Assembly (NCBI GenBank): GCA_019745615.1
Contig: JAIESZ010000036.1
Location: 1-33,391 of the forward strand
DNA from: Burkholderiaceae bacterium
GTDB lineage: Bacteria > Pseudomonadota > Gammaproteobacteria > Burkholderiales > Burkholderiaceae_C
Direction: 5' to 3'
Length of the DNA: 33,391 nucleotides
Part shown: positions 18,569-28,514 of the stretch, piece by piece
Layout: each line of letters begins with the position of its first letter
Position numbering within the stretch: the stretch's first letter is position 1
Made by a program: the position numbers and the translations under genes
The notes under the pieces: generated by a model
The model's database searches: none
What the model saw: only the letters and a program-made list of their open reading frames with translations
Told to the model about the DNA's origin: nothing

Positions 18569-18951
18569 GCGATGTTTTTGATGCGCAGAGCAACGAAGAA
18601 AAAGCCCGTGGCCTGATCGCTTGGGGCTGGGCTAGCTACCTGCTGCATTTGGTGGTGGCCGTGGGCGCTGTCATTCCGGGGGCGCAGCCCGGTGCAGCCC
18701 TGCTCGTCATCGCGCTCATCATTGATTTGGTAAAAAAAGGCGATGCCGAGGGCACTTGGCAGGCCAGCCATTTTTCTTGGCGCATCCGTACCGTGCTCTG
18801 GGCCGGGGTGCTCTATGTGCTCACAGCGCCGCTGTGGTTGCTGTTTTTCTTTCCGGGCTGGATTGCTTGGGCGCTGATCTCGCTGTGGTTTCTCTACCGC
18901 ATCGTGCGCGGCATGGTAGCCATGAACAAGGGACAAGAACTGTATGACTGA
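18565..18951 (+). CDS. Small multi-pass membrane protein, DUF4870-like
   Basis: [39 protein letters not shown]..., several TM segments; ATGA overlap with hisE. ATG 18565 is internal to the listed 169-aa ORF. Confidence 0.75.
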   Translation: MSDVFDAQSNEEKARGLIAWGWASYLLHLVVAVGAVIPGAQPGAALLVIALIIDLVKKGDAEGTWQASHFSWRIRTVLWAGVLYVLTAPLWLLFFFPGWIAWALISLWFLYRIVRGMVAMNKGQELYD

Positions 18952-19969
18952 GTCCCCAATACCGCAACGGATCAATTTGGCCTTGCAAGGCGGCGGCCCC
19001 CACGGTGCCCTGACTTGGGGAGTGCTCGATGCCTTGCTCGAAGATGGTCAGATTGAGTTAGATAGCATCAGTGGCACCAGTGCCGGGGCCATGAATGCCG
19101 TGGCCGTGGCCCACGGCTTTGCCCAAGCGGCGCAGCAATACCAAGACCCGCAAGATGTGCGCCAAGCCGGTGCTGATCTGGCCCGCGCTACCCTCACCCG
19201 CCTGTGGGAGGGCACCGGGGCCTTGGGCAATTTAGCTTGGGGTGCGCCGCTGTCGCAGGTGTTTCCGGGGCTGGCCATGATGACGCCGTGGCTGGCACCA
19301 GCACAGGCCAATCCGCTCGACATCAACCCTTTGCGTCAGTTGCTACAGCGCGAAGTTGATTTTGAGTTGTTGGCTGCCTCCACAGCCGCGCCACAGGTGT
19401 TTGTCTGTGCCACCAATGTGCGCACGGGGCAGGGTGAGATATTTTCTGGCGATCGTCTTACGGCAGATGCGGTCATGGCCTCGGCCTGTCTGCCTTTGGT
19501 GTTCAAAGCGGTGGAGATCAATGGCGAGGCTTACTGGGATGGTTGCTATTCGGGCAATCCACCGCTTTACCCCTTGATCTACAGCGCCCAAAGCAGCGAT
19601 ATTTTGCTGGTACAAATCAACCCGGTGGAGCATTTGCGCGTGCCCGCTACGGTGCCAGAAATTACCGACCGGGTGAACGAAATCACCTTTAATGCTGGTT
19701 TGCTGGCCGAGTTGCGCTCCTTGGAGTTCGCCCACCGGCTGCGTGTTGAGGGCAAGATCGACACTGGCAACTTTAAAGAGGTGTACATGCACCGCATTGA
19801 TGGCGGTGCAGTGTTGGCCGATTTTGGTTTGGCGGGCAAAACACGCGCCGACCTGGGCTTTATGCGTCAGCTGTTTGCCTTGGGCCGGACGGTGGGCCTG
19901 CAATGGCTGCAAGACCATCGCACCGACATTGGGATGCGTTCCAGCTTCCAACTGGCACCCGCCAGCTAA
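18944..19969 (+). CDS. Patatin-like phospholipase family protein
   Basis: INLALQGGGPHGALTWGVLD (oxyanion loop), SGTSAGAMNA (GxSxG), YWDGCYSGNPPL (catalytic Asp region). Confidence 0.92.
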   Translation: MTESPIPQRINLALQGGGPHGALTWGVLDALLEDGQIELDSISGTSAGAMNAVAVAHGFAQAAQQYQDPQDVRQAGADLARATLTRLWEGTGALGNLAWGAPLSQVFPGLAMMTPWLAPAQANPLDINPLRQLLQREVDFELLAASTAAPQVFVCATNVRTGQGEIFSGDRLTADAVMASACLPLVFKAVEINGEAYWDGCYSGNPPLYPLIYSAQSSDILLVQINPVEHLRVPATVPEITDRVNEITFNAGLLAELRSLEFAHRLRVEGKIDTGNFKEVYMHRIDGGAVLADFGLAGKTRADLGFMRQLFALGRTVGLQWLQDHRTDIGMRSSFQLAPAS

Positions 19970-19996
19970 ACCCCCCTGTTTTTTCAGAGCGCTCTT

Positions 19997-20353
19997 ATGC
20001 ACGATCCGAATTGCCTTTTCTGCAAAATCATTGCGGGGCAGATCCCGTCACGCAAAGTTTACGAAGACGAAGAACTTTTTGCCTTCCACGACATCCATCC
20101 TTGGGCACCGGTGCATTTTTTGCTGGTGCCCAAGCTGCACATTCCGTCAATGGCACAGGTGCAGCCGGAACATGCGGGCCTGCTGGGGCGCATGATGGCT
20201 TTGGCGCCACGTTTGGCGCTAGAGCAGGGCTGTAACCCCTATCCCGATGGGGGCTTTCGTGTGGTGGTCAATACGGGGCTTGAAGGCGGGCAAGAAATCC
20301 ACCATCTGCACCTGCACATCATGGGTGGCCCGCGTCCTTGGCTCAAGGGCTGA
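19997..20353 (+). CDS. HIT-family (HinT-like) nucleotide-binding protein
   Basis: DPNCLFCKIIAGQIPSRKVYEDEELFAFHDIHPWAPVHFLLVPKLHI, HHLHLHIMGGPRPW (HIT motif). Confidence 0.95.
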   Translation: MHDPNCLFCKIIAGQIPSRKVYEDEELFAFHDIHPWAPVHFLLVPKLHIPSMAQVQPEHAGLLGRMMALAPRLALEQGCNPYPDGGFRVVVNTGLEGGQEIHHLHLHIMGGPRPWLKG

Positions 20354-20396
20354 TACCCCCACCTCTACAATGAAGCGCATCGCTTAGGAGATTTTC

Positions 20397-20636
20397 ATGG
20401 GTTCGTTTTCCATCTGGCACTGGCTGATTGTGCTGCTGATCGTGGTCATGGTGTTTGGCACCAAAAAGCTCAAAAACATTGGCTCCGACTTGGGTGGTGC
20501 CGTCAAGGGCTTTAAAGATGGCATGAAAGATGGCAGCACTGCTGATGGTGCTACCCCCCCGCCCGCCAGCCAAGTAGCCAGCAGTGCAGCAGTAGATAAA
20601 TCGACGATTGATGTCGAAGCCAAACGCAAGGCCTGA
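20397..20636 (+). CDS. tatA: Sec-independent protein translocase subunit TatA
   Basis: [45 protein letters not shown]. Confidence 0.95.
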   Translation: MGSFSIWHWLIVLLIVVMVFGTKKLKNIGSDLGGAVKGFKDGMKDGSTADGATPPPASQVASSAAVDKSTIDVEAKRKA

Positions 20637-20656
20637 GTCCTTCAGGTGGCAATGGC

Positions 20657-21127
20657 ATGATTGATATCGGGTTTTCCAAACTGGCCTTGATTGGTGCTGT
20701 GGCGCTGATCGTCATTGGCCCCGAAAAACTGCCGCGTGTGGCGCGCACCGTGGGCACCTTGCTGGGCAAGGCGCAGCGCTATGTGTCTGATGTCAAGGCT
20801 GAGGTCAACCGCTCCATGGAGTTGGATGAGCTGCGCAAAATGAAAGAAACGGTCGAGGGTGCCGCCCGCGAAGTGGAGCATTCCATCCATACCCAAACCA
20901 GTGCTTTTGAGCAAGATTGGGCCGATGCCACCCGCTTTGATGCCTTGGGCGCAGACAGTACGGCCAGTAGCATGGTGGTGCCAGCCTACCGCCATCCCGG
21001 CAAAAACTGGCGTCTCAAGCGGGGCACTATGCCGCAGTGGTACAAATCTCGCCAAGGTGTACGCACCAAGGTACAGTCTGGTGCAGCGCGGGTAGCGCGC
21101 CACCGTCCTTCCCCCCGGTTTTACTGA
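20657..21127 (+). CDS. tatB: Sec-independent protein translocase subunit TatB
   Basis: [52 protein letters not shown]; located between tatA and tatC. Confidence 0.95.
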   Translation: MIDIGFSKLALIGAVALIVIGPEKLPRVARTVGTLLGKAQRYVSDVKAEVNRSMELDELRKMKETVEGAAREVEHSIHTQTSAFEQDWADATRFDALGADSTASSMVVPAYRHPGKNWRLKRGTMPQWYKSRQGVRTKVQSGAARVARHRPSPRFY

Positions 21128-21181
21128 TGCCGCAGCGCTTGGCGCGGCACGGGCGGGTTTAGTTTCCCGTCGCCTCTACAC

Positions 21182-21976
21182 ATGTCCGATCCATCCTCCC
21201 CAGACGAACTCGCGGGCACCGAACAGCCCTTTGTGCAGCACTTGGTAGAGCTGCGCGACCGCATGGTCAAGGCCCTGTTGGCCGTGCTGGTGGCGGCGGC
21301 CTTTTTGTTCTTTTTCCCCGGCCCCGGTACGCTCTATGACTGGCTAGCCGCACCGCTGGTAGCGCACTTGCCCAAAGGAGCCACGTTGATTGCCACCTCG
21401 GTGATATCGCCGTTTATGGTGCCACTCAAAATCTTGCTCATGGCGGCCTTTTTGCTGGCACTGCCGATGGTGCTGTGGCAGGTGTGGGCCTTTGTGGCAC
21501 CCGGCCTGTATTCGCATGAGAAGAAACTGGTGTTGCCGTTGGTCATCTCCAGCACCCTTTTGTTCTTGGTGGGCGTGGCGTTTTGCTACTTTTTTGTTTT
21601 TGGGCAGGTGTTTGCCTTTATCCAAGGCTTTGCCCCCAAAAGCATCACCGCAGCGCCTGACATTGAGGCTTATCTGGGCTTTGTCTTGACCATGTTCTTG
21701 GCCTTTGGCTTGTCGTTTGAAGTGCCGATTGCCGTGGTGGTGCTGGCGCGCATGGGCGTGGTCAGTGTGGCCAAGCTCAAGGAGTTTCGCGGTTACTTTA
21801 TTGTGCTGGCGTTTGTGATTGCTGCCATCGTCACGCCACCCGATGTGGTGTCGCAGTTGGCACTGGCTATCCCCATGTGCCTGCTGTATGAATTGGGTAT
21901 TTGGGCTGCACAGATTTTTATCCGCCACACCCAAGCTCCGGCAGAAGACGACACTCCCCCTGCCGCCTCCTCTTGA
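21182..21976 (+). CDS. tatC: Sec-independent protein translocase subunit TatC
   Basis: EQPFVQHLVELRDRMVKALLAVLVAAAFLFFF, multi-TM, FGLSFEVPIAVVVLARMG, AIVTPPDVVSQLALAIPMCLLYELGI. Confidence 0.97.
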   Translation: MSDPSSPDELAGTEQPFVQHLVELRDRMVKALLAVLVAAAFLFFFPGPGTLYDWLAAPLVAHLPKGATLIATSVISPFMVPLKILLMAAFLLALPMVLWQVWAFVAPGLYSHEKKLVLPLVISSTLLFLVGVAFCYFFVFGQVFAFIQGFAPKSITAAPDIEAYLGFVLTMFLAFGLSFEVPIAVVVLARMGVVSVAKLKEFRGYFIVLAFVIAAIVTPPDVVSQLALAIPMCLLYELGIWAAQIFIRHTQAPAEDDTPPAASS

Positions 21977-21985
21977 TTTTGTGTC

Positions 21986-23146
21986 TCAGCGGCGCAGCGC
22001 CCGTTGTAGGCGCGGGCGCACGCCGGGGGTCACGGCCAGTTCTAGCATTCGATCACCGCGCTGCACCTGAAAGGTGGCAGGTGTTCCCGGTTTGAGCGAG
22101 GCCACGGTGGCTAGCAGGGTGGGTACACTAGCCACGGCCTTATCATTCACACGCACAATCACATCGCCGGGGCGTATACCGGCCAGTGCTGCTGGGCCAT
22201 CTTGCAGCACCCCGGTCAAAATCACACCCTCACTGGCCCGAACGCCAAAGGTTTCGGCCAGTTCGGGCGACAGCTCATTGGGTTCGACACCAATCCAGCC
22301 GCGAGTTACCTGCCCGTCTTTCACGATGCCATCGAGCACCATTTTGGCTGTGGATACCGGAATGGCAAAACCAATCCCCATGCTGCCGCCTGAGCGTGAG
22401 TAAATGGCAGTGTTGATGCCCAGCAGATTACCGTTGACATCCACCAGCGCCCCGCCAGAGTTGCCGGGGTTGATGGCCGCATCGGTTTGGATAAAGTTTT
22501 CAAAAGTGTTGATGCCCAACTGGCTGCGGCCCAGCGCACTGACAATGCCACTGGTCACGGTTTGGCCCACGCCAAAGGGGTTGCCAATCGCCAGCACCTG
22601 ATCGCCTACTGCTAATTGATCGGAGTTGCCCAGCACAATCACCGGCAGCTTGTCCAATTCAATCTTCAGGATCGCTAAATCGGTATCGGGGTCGGTACCA
22701 ATGGTGCGGGCGCGGGCGCGGCGGCTGTCCGTGAGCGTGACGTCAATTTCGTCAGCGCCTTCTACCACATGGTTGTTGGTCAGGATGTAGCCATCGGGGC
22801 TGATGATGACGCCACTGCCCAGCCCGGTTTGGGGCTGGCTTTGTTGCTGATCGCCAAAAAAGAACTGAAACCAAGGGTCGTTGCTGCGTGGATGGCGCAC
22901 CGCCGCCTTGCTGGTGTTGATACTGACCACCGCTGGCGCGGCCTTGCGCGCCGCCGGGCTAAAGCTGCCGGGGGCCGGGCGTGCCGGATCGCTGATCGGA
23001 GCCGCCTCAAACAACGTCACGCCAGCGCCAGAGCGTCTGGCACCCGCCGCCAGCCAATCTGGTTGCAGCGTGGCAACGACAAAATAGGCGGCGACAAACA
23101 CCGTCACCGCCTGGGAAAAAATCAGCCAGAAGCGTTTCATGAGCAA
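21986..23146 (-). CDS. Trypsin-like serine protease with one PDZ domain, HtrA/DegS-like
   Basis: N-terminal TM anchor, GLGSGVIISPDGYILTNNHVVEGA (His), DTDLAILKI (Asp), NPGNSGGALVD (Ser), single C-terminal PDZ. Confidence 0.93.
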   Translation of the reverse strand: MLMKRFWLIFSQAVTVFVAAYFVVATLQPDWLAAGARRSGAGVTLFEAAPISDPARPAPGSFSPAARKAAPAVVSINTSKAAVRHPRSNDPWFQFFFGDQQQSQPQTGLGSGVIISPDGYILTNNHVVEGADEIDVTLTDSRRARARTIGTDPDTDLAILKIELDKLPVIVLGNSDQLAVGDQVLAIGNPFGVGQTVTSGIVSALGRSQLGINTFENFIQTDAAINPGNSGGALVDVNGNLLGINTAIYSRSGGSMGIGFAIPVSTAKMVLDGIVKDGQVTRGWIGVEPNELSPELAETFGVRASEGVILTGVLQDGPAALAGIRPGDVIVRVNDKAVASVPTLLATVASLKPGTPATFQVQRGDRMLELAVTPGVRPRLQRALRR

Positions 23147-23236
23147 TCAGAAAAAATAGGCCCAAAAGAGGCAAGTGGCGATTGTGAACCAGTACGCCAT
23201 ACTGCCAGCACCCGCTATTAGCGCGACAATGGATGT

Positions 23237-23998
23237 ATGAGCATTTTTCGCGATACCCTGCGGCAGTCTCTGGATATGCTGTTGCAACCCGAACGTTTCA
23301 AGGACTATGGCCCCAACGGCCTACAAGTGGAGGGCAAGGCACAGATTGAGCGCATTGTCAGTGGCGTCACTGCCAGCCGTGCGCTGATTGATGCCGCCAT
23401 CGAGGCCCGCGCCGATGCTATCTTTGTCCACCACGGTTTGTTTTGGCGTGGTCAAGAGGGCCGCGTCACGGGCTGGATGAAGCAGCGCCTGCAACGGCTG
23501 TTGGCGCACGACATCAACCTGTTTGCCTACCACCTGCCGCTCGATGCCCATCCCACCTTGGGCAACAACGCCCAACTGGCCTGTGTGCTCGGTTTGCAGG
23601 GGCAGGCTTGTTTTGGCGAGCAGTCTTTGGGCTGGCTGGGCCAGCGCGACGATGGCGGTACTTTTTCCAGTGCCCACGTTTTAGTGGCACACGTCGAGGC
23701 CGCGCTAGAGCGGCCTGTGACGTTGGTGGGCGATGTGTCTGGCCCCATTCACAAAGTAGCTTGGTGCAGCGGTGGTGCCCAAAGCTACTTTGAGGCTGCC
23801 ATTGCCGCCGGGGCCGATGCCTTTATCACGGGAGAGATTTCCGAGCCGCAGATGCACCTGGCCCGTGAATGTGGCGTGGCCTTCATTGCCGCGGGTCACC
23901 ATGCCACTGAGCGCTATGGTGCCCCCGCCGTGGCGGCACAACTGGCCGAGCAATACGGGCTAGACCACTACTTTATTGACATCGACAACCCCGCCTGA
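23237..23998 (+). CDS. Nif3-like dinuclear metal center protein (YbgI/DUF34 family)
   Basis: KDYGPNGLQVEGKAQIERIVSGVTAS, DAIFVHHGLFWRGQ, AYHLPLDAHPTLGNNAQLA, FITGEISEPQMHLARE, AGHHATERYGAPAVA. Confidence 0.93.
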   Translation: MSIFRDTLRQSLDMLLQPERFKDYGPNGLQVEGKAQIERIVSGVTASRALIDAAIEARADAIFVHHGLFWRGQEGRVTGWMKQRLQRLLAHDINLFAYHLPLDAHPTLGNNAQLACVLGLQGQACFGEQSLGWLGQRDDGGTFSSAHVLVAHVEAALERPVTLVGDVSGPIHKVAWCSGGAQSYFEAAIAAGADAFITGEISEPQMHLARECGVAFIAAGHHATERYGAPAVAAQLAEQYGLDHYFIDIDNPA

Positions 23999-24000
23999 GC

Positions 24001-25050
24001 ATGAATACCCACACCAACACTGCGCCCCGTGTTTGGGCCATCACCCAAGGCGATTCTGCGGGCATTGGCCCAGAAACCATTGCCAAAGCCTTCCGCGATG
24101 CACCTGAGCAACTCCAAGGTTGTTTTGTTGTCGGCGATGTAGCTACCCTGCGCCGTGCCGCCGCCTGTGTGCTGCGCCCCGGCCTGCCATCGCTGCCCGT
24201 AGCCTTGATTGCCCATCCGGCCCAAGCCCTTGAGGTGCCACGGCGTTGTCTGCCCGTGTTGCCACTGCCCGGCCTGCCCGGCCCCCAGCCCTTTGGGCAG
24301 ATCAGCGCTGCCGCTGGGCGTGCGGCGGCTGACTGTGTGCTCTGGGCTGCCCAGGCGGCTCTGCGTGGGCAGATTGCGGGTCTGGTAACGGCACCGCTGC
24401 ACAAAGAGGCGCTCCATGCCGCCGGGGTCGATGTTCCCGGCCATACCGAACTGCTCCAAGCGCAAGCCGCAGCCCATGCGGGTGTGGCGTTGGCTGAGAT
24501 GCCGGTGCGCATGATGCTGGCCAATGATGAATTGCGCACCGTGCTGGTCAGCATCCATGTGTCCCTGCGCGAGGCGATTGCCGCCGTCACTTACGACAAC
24601 GTGCTGCAAACCCTGCGCATCACCCACCATGCCTTGAGCCGCAGCTTGGGGCGCGTGCCGCGCATCGCGGTGGCCGGACTTAACCCCCACGCTGGGGAAG
24701 GCGGCTTGTTTGGCCGCGAAGAAATCGACATTATTGCCCCGGCCATTGCCACGGCTTGCGCCCAAGGAATGAGCATCCAAGGCCCGTTTGCGCCCGACAC
24801 CATTTTTATGCGCGCCCGCCAAACGCCCATGCATCCCGGCGAGTTTGATGTCGTGGTGGCCATGTACCACGACCAAGGCTTGATTCCAGTCAAGTATTTT
24901 GGGGTGGACAAAGGCGTCAATGTCACCCTAGGGCTGCCACTGGTACGCACCAGCCCCGACCACGGCACCGCCTTTGATATTGCGGGTCAGGGCGTGGCCG
25001 ACGCGGCCAGCCTGATGGAGGCTGTGTGCATGGCCAAACGGCTGTCGTAG
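24001..25050 (+). CDS. pdxA: 4-hydroxythreonine-4-phosphate dehydrogenase
   Basis: ITQGDSAGIGPETIAKAF, VTAPLHKEALHAAGVDVPGHTELLQ, AGLNPHAGEGGLFGREE, YHDQGLIPVKYFGVDKGVNVTLGLPLVRTSPDHGTAFDIAG. Confidence 0.97.
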   Translation: MNTHTNTAPRVWAITQGDSAGIGPETIAKAFRDAPEQLQGCFVVGDVATLRRAAACVLRPGLPSLPVALIAHPAQALEVPRRCLPVLPLPGLPGPQPFGQISAAAGRAAADCVLWAAQAALRGQIAGLVTAPLHKEALHAAGVDVPGHTELLQAQAAAHAGVALAEMPVRMMLANDELRTVLVSIHVSLREAIAAVTYDNVLQTLRITHHALSRSLGRVPRIAVAGLNPHAGEGGLFGREEIDIIAPAIATACAQGMSIQGPFAPDTIFMRARQTPMHPGEFDVVVAMYHDQGLIPVKYFGVDKGVNVTLGLPLVRTSPDHGTAFDIAGQGVADAASLMEAVCMAKRLS

Positions 25051-25055
25051 CGCGA

Positions 25056-25499
25056 TCAGCGCTTGAGGCTATCGCGGATTTCGCGCAGCAGCACAATATC
25101 TTCGGGTGTGGGGGGGGGAGCCACTGGAGCGGCGGGTGCGGCCTCGGCATTGCGTTTGAGCCGGTTGATTTGCTTGACCATCATAAAAATAATGAAGGCC
25201 AGAATAAAGAAATTGACTGCCACGGTGATAAAGCTGCCATAAGCAAACACCGGTACCCCGGCTTTTTTGAGTGCGTCCAGCGTCATGGCGGTGCCTTCGG
25301 GCACATGGCCTAGCGCAACAAACAGGTTGGAAAAGTCCAACTTGCCAAACACCAGCCCCACCACCGGCATGATGAGATCGCCCACCACCGAATCGACAAT
25401 TTTGCCAAAAGCGCCACCAATAATGACGCCCACGGCCAAGTCAATCACATTGCCCTTGATGGCAAATTCTCTAAATTCTTGCACCATTCCCACGTTCAT
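25056..25499 (-). CDS. mscL: Large-conductance mechanosensitive channel
   Basis: [45 protein letters not shown]-terminal [11 protein letters not shown]. Start taken at MNVGM (25499); the ORF extends to 25511. Confidence 0.96.
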   Translation of the reverse strand: MNVGMVQEFREFAIKGNVIDLAVGVIIGGAFGKIVDSVVGDLIMPVVGLVFGKLDFSNLFVALGHVPEGTAMTLDALKKAGVPVFAYGSFITVAVNFFILAFIIFMMVKQINRLKRNAEAAPAAPVAPPPTPEDIVLLREIRDSLKR

Positions 25500-25611
25500 C
25501 TCCTTGCCCAAGGTTAAAGCCCGCAGTGTCGCGGCTGCGGGATACCCCTACGTAGTCCGCTACAATTTGAGGCTAAACCCCCAATACTAGCGATGTTCAT
25601 CGAGGATCCCC

Positions 25612-26211
25612 ATGAGTGACACTCCAATCGACTCCAGCAAGCGGACGTGGCTGATTGCGTCCGGCTGCGCGGGTGCGGTGGGCGGCTTGGCAACCGCCGT
25701 CCCCTTCGTGAGTACTTTTCAGCCCTCCGAAAAAGCCAAGGCAGCCGGTGCTGCAGTCGAGGTGGACATCTCCGCCCTCAAGCCCGGTGAAAAAATGACC
25801 GCCGAGTGGCGCGGCAAGCCCGTCTGGATCGTCCGGCGCACCCCAGAGCAGTTGGCTGATTTGCCAAAGATTGATGACCAGCTGGCTGACCCCAAGTCTG
25901 AGCGCAAACCGGCTGAATTCACTCCGGTGTACGCTCGCAACGGCCACCGCTCTATCAAGCCTGAAGTTTTCGTGGCGGTGGGCATTTGTACCCACCTCGG
26001 TTGCTCGCCTTCCGATAAGTTTGTCACTGGTGCCCAGCCCTCACTGCCCGCCGATTGGAAGGGTGGCTTCTTGTGCCCCTGCCACGGCTCTACCTTCGAT
26101 ATGGCGGGCCGCGTGTTCAAAAACAAGCCTGCACCCGACAACCTCGAAGTGCCTCCCCACATGTACCTGTCAGAGACCAAGATCCTGATCGGTGAAGACA
26201 AGAAGGCCTGA
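25612..26211 (+). CDS. petA: Ubiquinol-cytochrome c reductase Rieske iron-sulfur subunit
   Basis: CTHLGCSPSD and CPCHGSTFDMAGRVFKNKPAPDNLEVPPH (Rieske motifs); followed by cytochrome b. Confidence 0.97.
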   Translation: MSDTPIDSSKRTWLIASGCAGAVGGLATAVPFVSTFQPSEKAKAAGAAVEVDISALKPGEKMTAEWRGKPVWIVRRTPEQLADLPKIDDQLADPKSERKPAEFTPVYARNGHRSIKPEVFVAVGICTHLGCSPSDKFVTGAQPSLPADWKGGFLCPCHGSTFDMAGRVFKNKPAPDNLEVPPHMYLSETKILIGEDKKA

Positions 26212-26222
26212 GGAACAACGAC

Positions 26223-27638
26223 ATGGCTCACGAATTCAAGGAAATTTCCCCCAACGCCTCAGGCGGTGCCAAGCTGACCAACTGGTTTCAAAACCGGTTT
26301 CCCACTGCTTTTGACGCCTACCGCGTGCACATGTCGGAGTATTACGCTCCGAAAAATTTCAACTTCTGGTACATCTTTGGCTCATTGGCGCTGCTAGTGC
26401 TGGTGATCCAAATTGTCACCGGCATTTTCTTGGTGATGCACTACAAGCCCGATGCTGACAAAGCATTTGCCTCTGTGGAATACATCATGCGTGATGTGCC
26501 TTGGGGCTGGTTGATCCGCTACATGCACTCCACTGGGGCCTCGGCCTTCTTTGTGGTGGTTTATTTGCACATGTTCCGTGGCCTGATGTACGGTTCTTAC
26601 CGCAAGCCGCGCGAGCTGGTCTGGGTTTTTGGTTGTGCCATTTTCTTGGCATTGATGGCCGAAGCCTTTATGGGCTACCTGTTGCCTTGGGGCCAAATGT
26701 CCTACTGGGGCGCTCAGGTGATCGTGAACCTGTTTGCTGCTGTGCCCTTTGTAGGCCCCGATCTGGCCCTGCTGATCCGTGGCGATTACGTCGTGTCTGA
26801 CGCTACGCTCAACCGCTTCTTCAGCTTCCACGTCATTGCTGTGCCACTGGTGCTGCTGGGCTTGGTAGTGGCCCACTTGCTGGCCCTGCACGATGTGGGT
26901 TCTAACAACCCTGACGGTATCGAAATCAAAGGCCCCAACGCGCCTAAGGATGCCAATGGTCACCCGCTCGACGGCGTGCCTTTCCACCCCTACTACACCG
27001 TGCATGACATCATGGGGGTGTGCCTGTTCTTGATGGCCTTCACAGCGGTGATCTTCTTCGCCCCTGAGTTTGGTGGCTACTTCTTGGAATACAACAACTT
27101 TATTCCTGCCGATCCGTTCCAAACACCACTGCACATTGCACCAGTTTGGTACTTCACGCCGTTCTACTCCATGCTGCGCGCTATCACTACCGAGATGATG
27201 TATGTGCTGATCGCCTGCGTGTCGCTGGGTGCTCTGCTGGCTGTGCTCAAGTGCAAGCTGCCCGCTTTCATCAAGGTTGGCATTTTGGGTGCTGCCGTGG
27301 TGGTGGTAGCCATGATGTTGTCCATCGATGCCAAGTTCTGGGGTGTGGTGGTTATGGGTGGTGCAGTAGTGATTCTGTTTGGTCTGCCTTGGCTCGATCA
27401 CAGCCCCGTCAAGTCCATCCGCTACCGTCCAAGCTGGCACAAGTATGTGTATGCCGTGTTTGTCGTCAACTTTGTCGTGCTGGCTTACTTGGGCGTGCAA
27501 CCACCTTCGCCCATCGGTGAACGTGTGTCGCAAGTCGGTACCCTGTTCTACTTCGGCTTCTTCCTGCTCATGCCTTGGTGGAGCCGCTTGGGCGAGCCTA
27601 AGCCCGTGCCTGACCGCGTGACCTTTGCTGCACATTGA
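26223..27638 (+). CDS. petB: Cytochrome b of the bc1 complex
   Basis: WYIFGSLALLVLVIQIVTGIFLVMHYKPDADKAFASVEYIMRDVPWGWLIRYMHSTGASAFF, GYLLPWGQMSYWGAQVI. Confidence 0.97.
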   Translation: MAHEFKEISPNASGGAKLTNWFQNRFPTAFDAYRVHMSEYYAPKNFNFWYIFGSLALLVLVIQIVTGIFLVMHYKPDADKAFASVEYIMRDVPWGWLIRYMHSTGASAFFVVVYLHMFRGLMYGSYRKPRELVWVFGCAIFLALMAEAFMGYLLPWGQMSYWGAQVIVNLFAAVPFVGPDLALLIRGDYVVSDATLNRFFSFHVIAVPLVLLGLVVAHLLALHDVGSNNPDGIEIKGPNAPKDANGHPLDGVPFHPYYTVHDIMGVCLFLMAFTAVIFFAPEFGGYFLEYNNFIPADPFQTPLHIAPVWYFTPFYSMLRAITTEMMYVLIACVSLGALLAVLKCKLPAFIKVGILGAAVVVVAMMLSIDAKFWGVVVMGGAVVILFGLPWLDHSPVKSIRYRPSWHKYVYAVFVVNFVVLAYLGVQPPSPIGERVSQVGTLFYFGFFLLMPWWSRLGEPKPVPDRVTFAAH

Positions 27639-27645
27639 GCTGGAG

Positions 27646-28413
27646 ATGAATACCATGAAAAAAATCCTTCTCTCGTTCATCGCTGCTTTGGGCTTGGTGG
27701 CCGGTGCTGCTCACGCTGCAGGCGGTGGCATGGCTTGGGACAAGGCACCCAACCGCATCAACGACCAAGGTGCGTTGCAAAACGGAGCCAAGCTGTTTGT
27801 CAACTATTGCGTCAGCTGCCACTCGGCTGCTTTCATGCGCTACAACCGCTTGAATGACATCGGGTTGAACAATGAGCAGATCAAAGAAAACTTGCTGTTC
27901 ACCACCGACAAAATCGGTGAAACCATGAAGGCTGCCATTGATCCCAAGCAAGCCAAGGCATGGTTTGGTGCTAATCCGCCCGACCTGACCGTCATCGCTC
28001 GTTCGCGTGCTGGTGCTGGTGGTACCGGGTCTGATTATCTCTACACCTTCTTGCGCACCTTCTACCGTGACGAGGCCAAGGCTACGGGCTGGAACAATCT
28101 GGCCTTCCCCAATGTGGGTATGCCGCATGCGTTGTGGCAGTTGCAAGGCCAACGCCACGCCGTGTTTGAGCAGCAAGAAAGCCATGGCCAAACCGTGCAG
28201 GTGCACAAGGGTTGGGAAACCATCACCCCCGGCACGATGACGCCGGAACAATACGATGAGGCCATTGGCGACTTGGTTGGCTACCTGCAATGGATGGGTG
28301 AGCCAGCGCAGAAGAAGCGCGTTAACCTTGGCATTTGGGTGTTAGCCTTCTTGGCCTTGGCCAGTGTGGCTGCTTGGAAGCTCAACGCTGCGTTCTGGAA
28401 AGACGTGAAGTAA
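27646..28413 (+). CDS. petC: Cytochrome c1
   Basis: Signal peptide MNTMKKILLSFIAALGLVAGAAHA; CVSCHS heme motif; C-terminal TM LGIWVLAFLALASVAAWKL. Start ATG 27646 or 27655. Confidence 0.95.
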   Translation: MNTMKKILLSFIAALGLVAGAAHAAGGGMAWDKAPNRINDQGALQNGAKLFVNYCVSCHSAAFMRYNRLNDIGLNNEQIKENLLFTTDKIGETMKAAIDPKQAKAWFGANPPDLTVIARSRAGAGGTGSDYLYTFLRTFYRDEAKATGWNNLAFPNVGMPHALWQLQGQRHAVFEQQESHGQTVQVHKGWETITPGTMTPEQYDEAIGDLVGYLQWMGEPAQKKRVNLGIWVLAFLALASVAAWKLNAAFWKDVK

Positions 28414-28430
28414 GCTGTTGTGCCTGCCAC

Positions 28431-28463
28431 GCCACGCCCTAGCGGCGTGGCCGCATCTTTTTC
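28431..28463 (+). terminator. Candidate Rho-independent terminator downstream of petC
   Basis: GCCACGCC-CTAGC-GGCGTGGC 8-bp perfect stem (28431-28438/28444-28451) followed by CGCATCTTTTTC. Confidence 0.55.
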
Positions 28464-28514
28464 AGAGTGGGCGCACTATGCGTTCCACTCTTTTATTTTT
28501 AGGAGTTCCTTGCC

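Noticed and set aside
23968-24876. 302-aa minus-strand ORF antisense to pdxA
   Set aside because: His/Gly/Gln-rich shadow translation; pdxA on the plus strand is unambiguous.
26394-27680. 428-aa minus-strand ORF antisense to petB
   Set aside because: His/Gln-rich low-complexity translation, typical shadow ORF of a GC-rich, strongly conserved cytochrome b gene.
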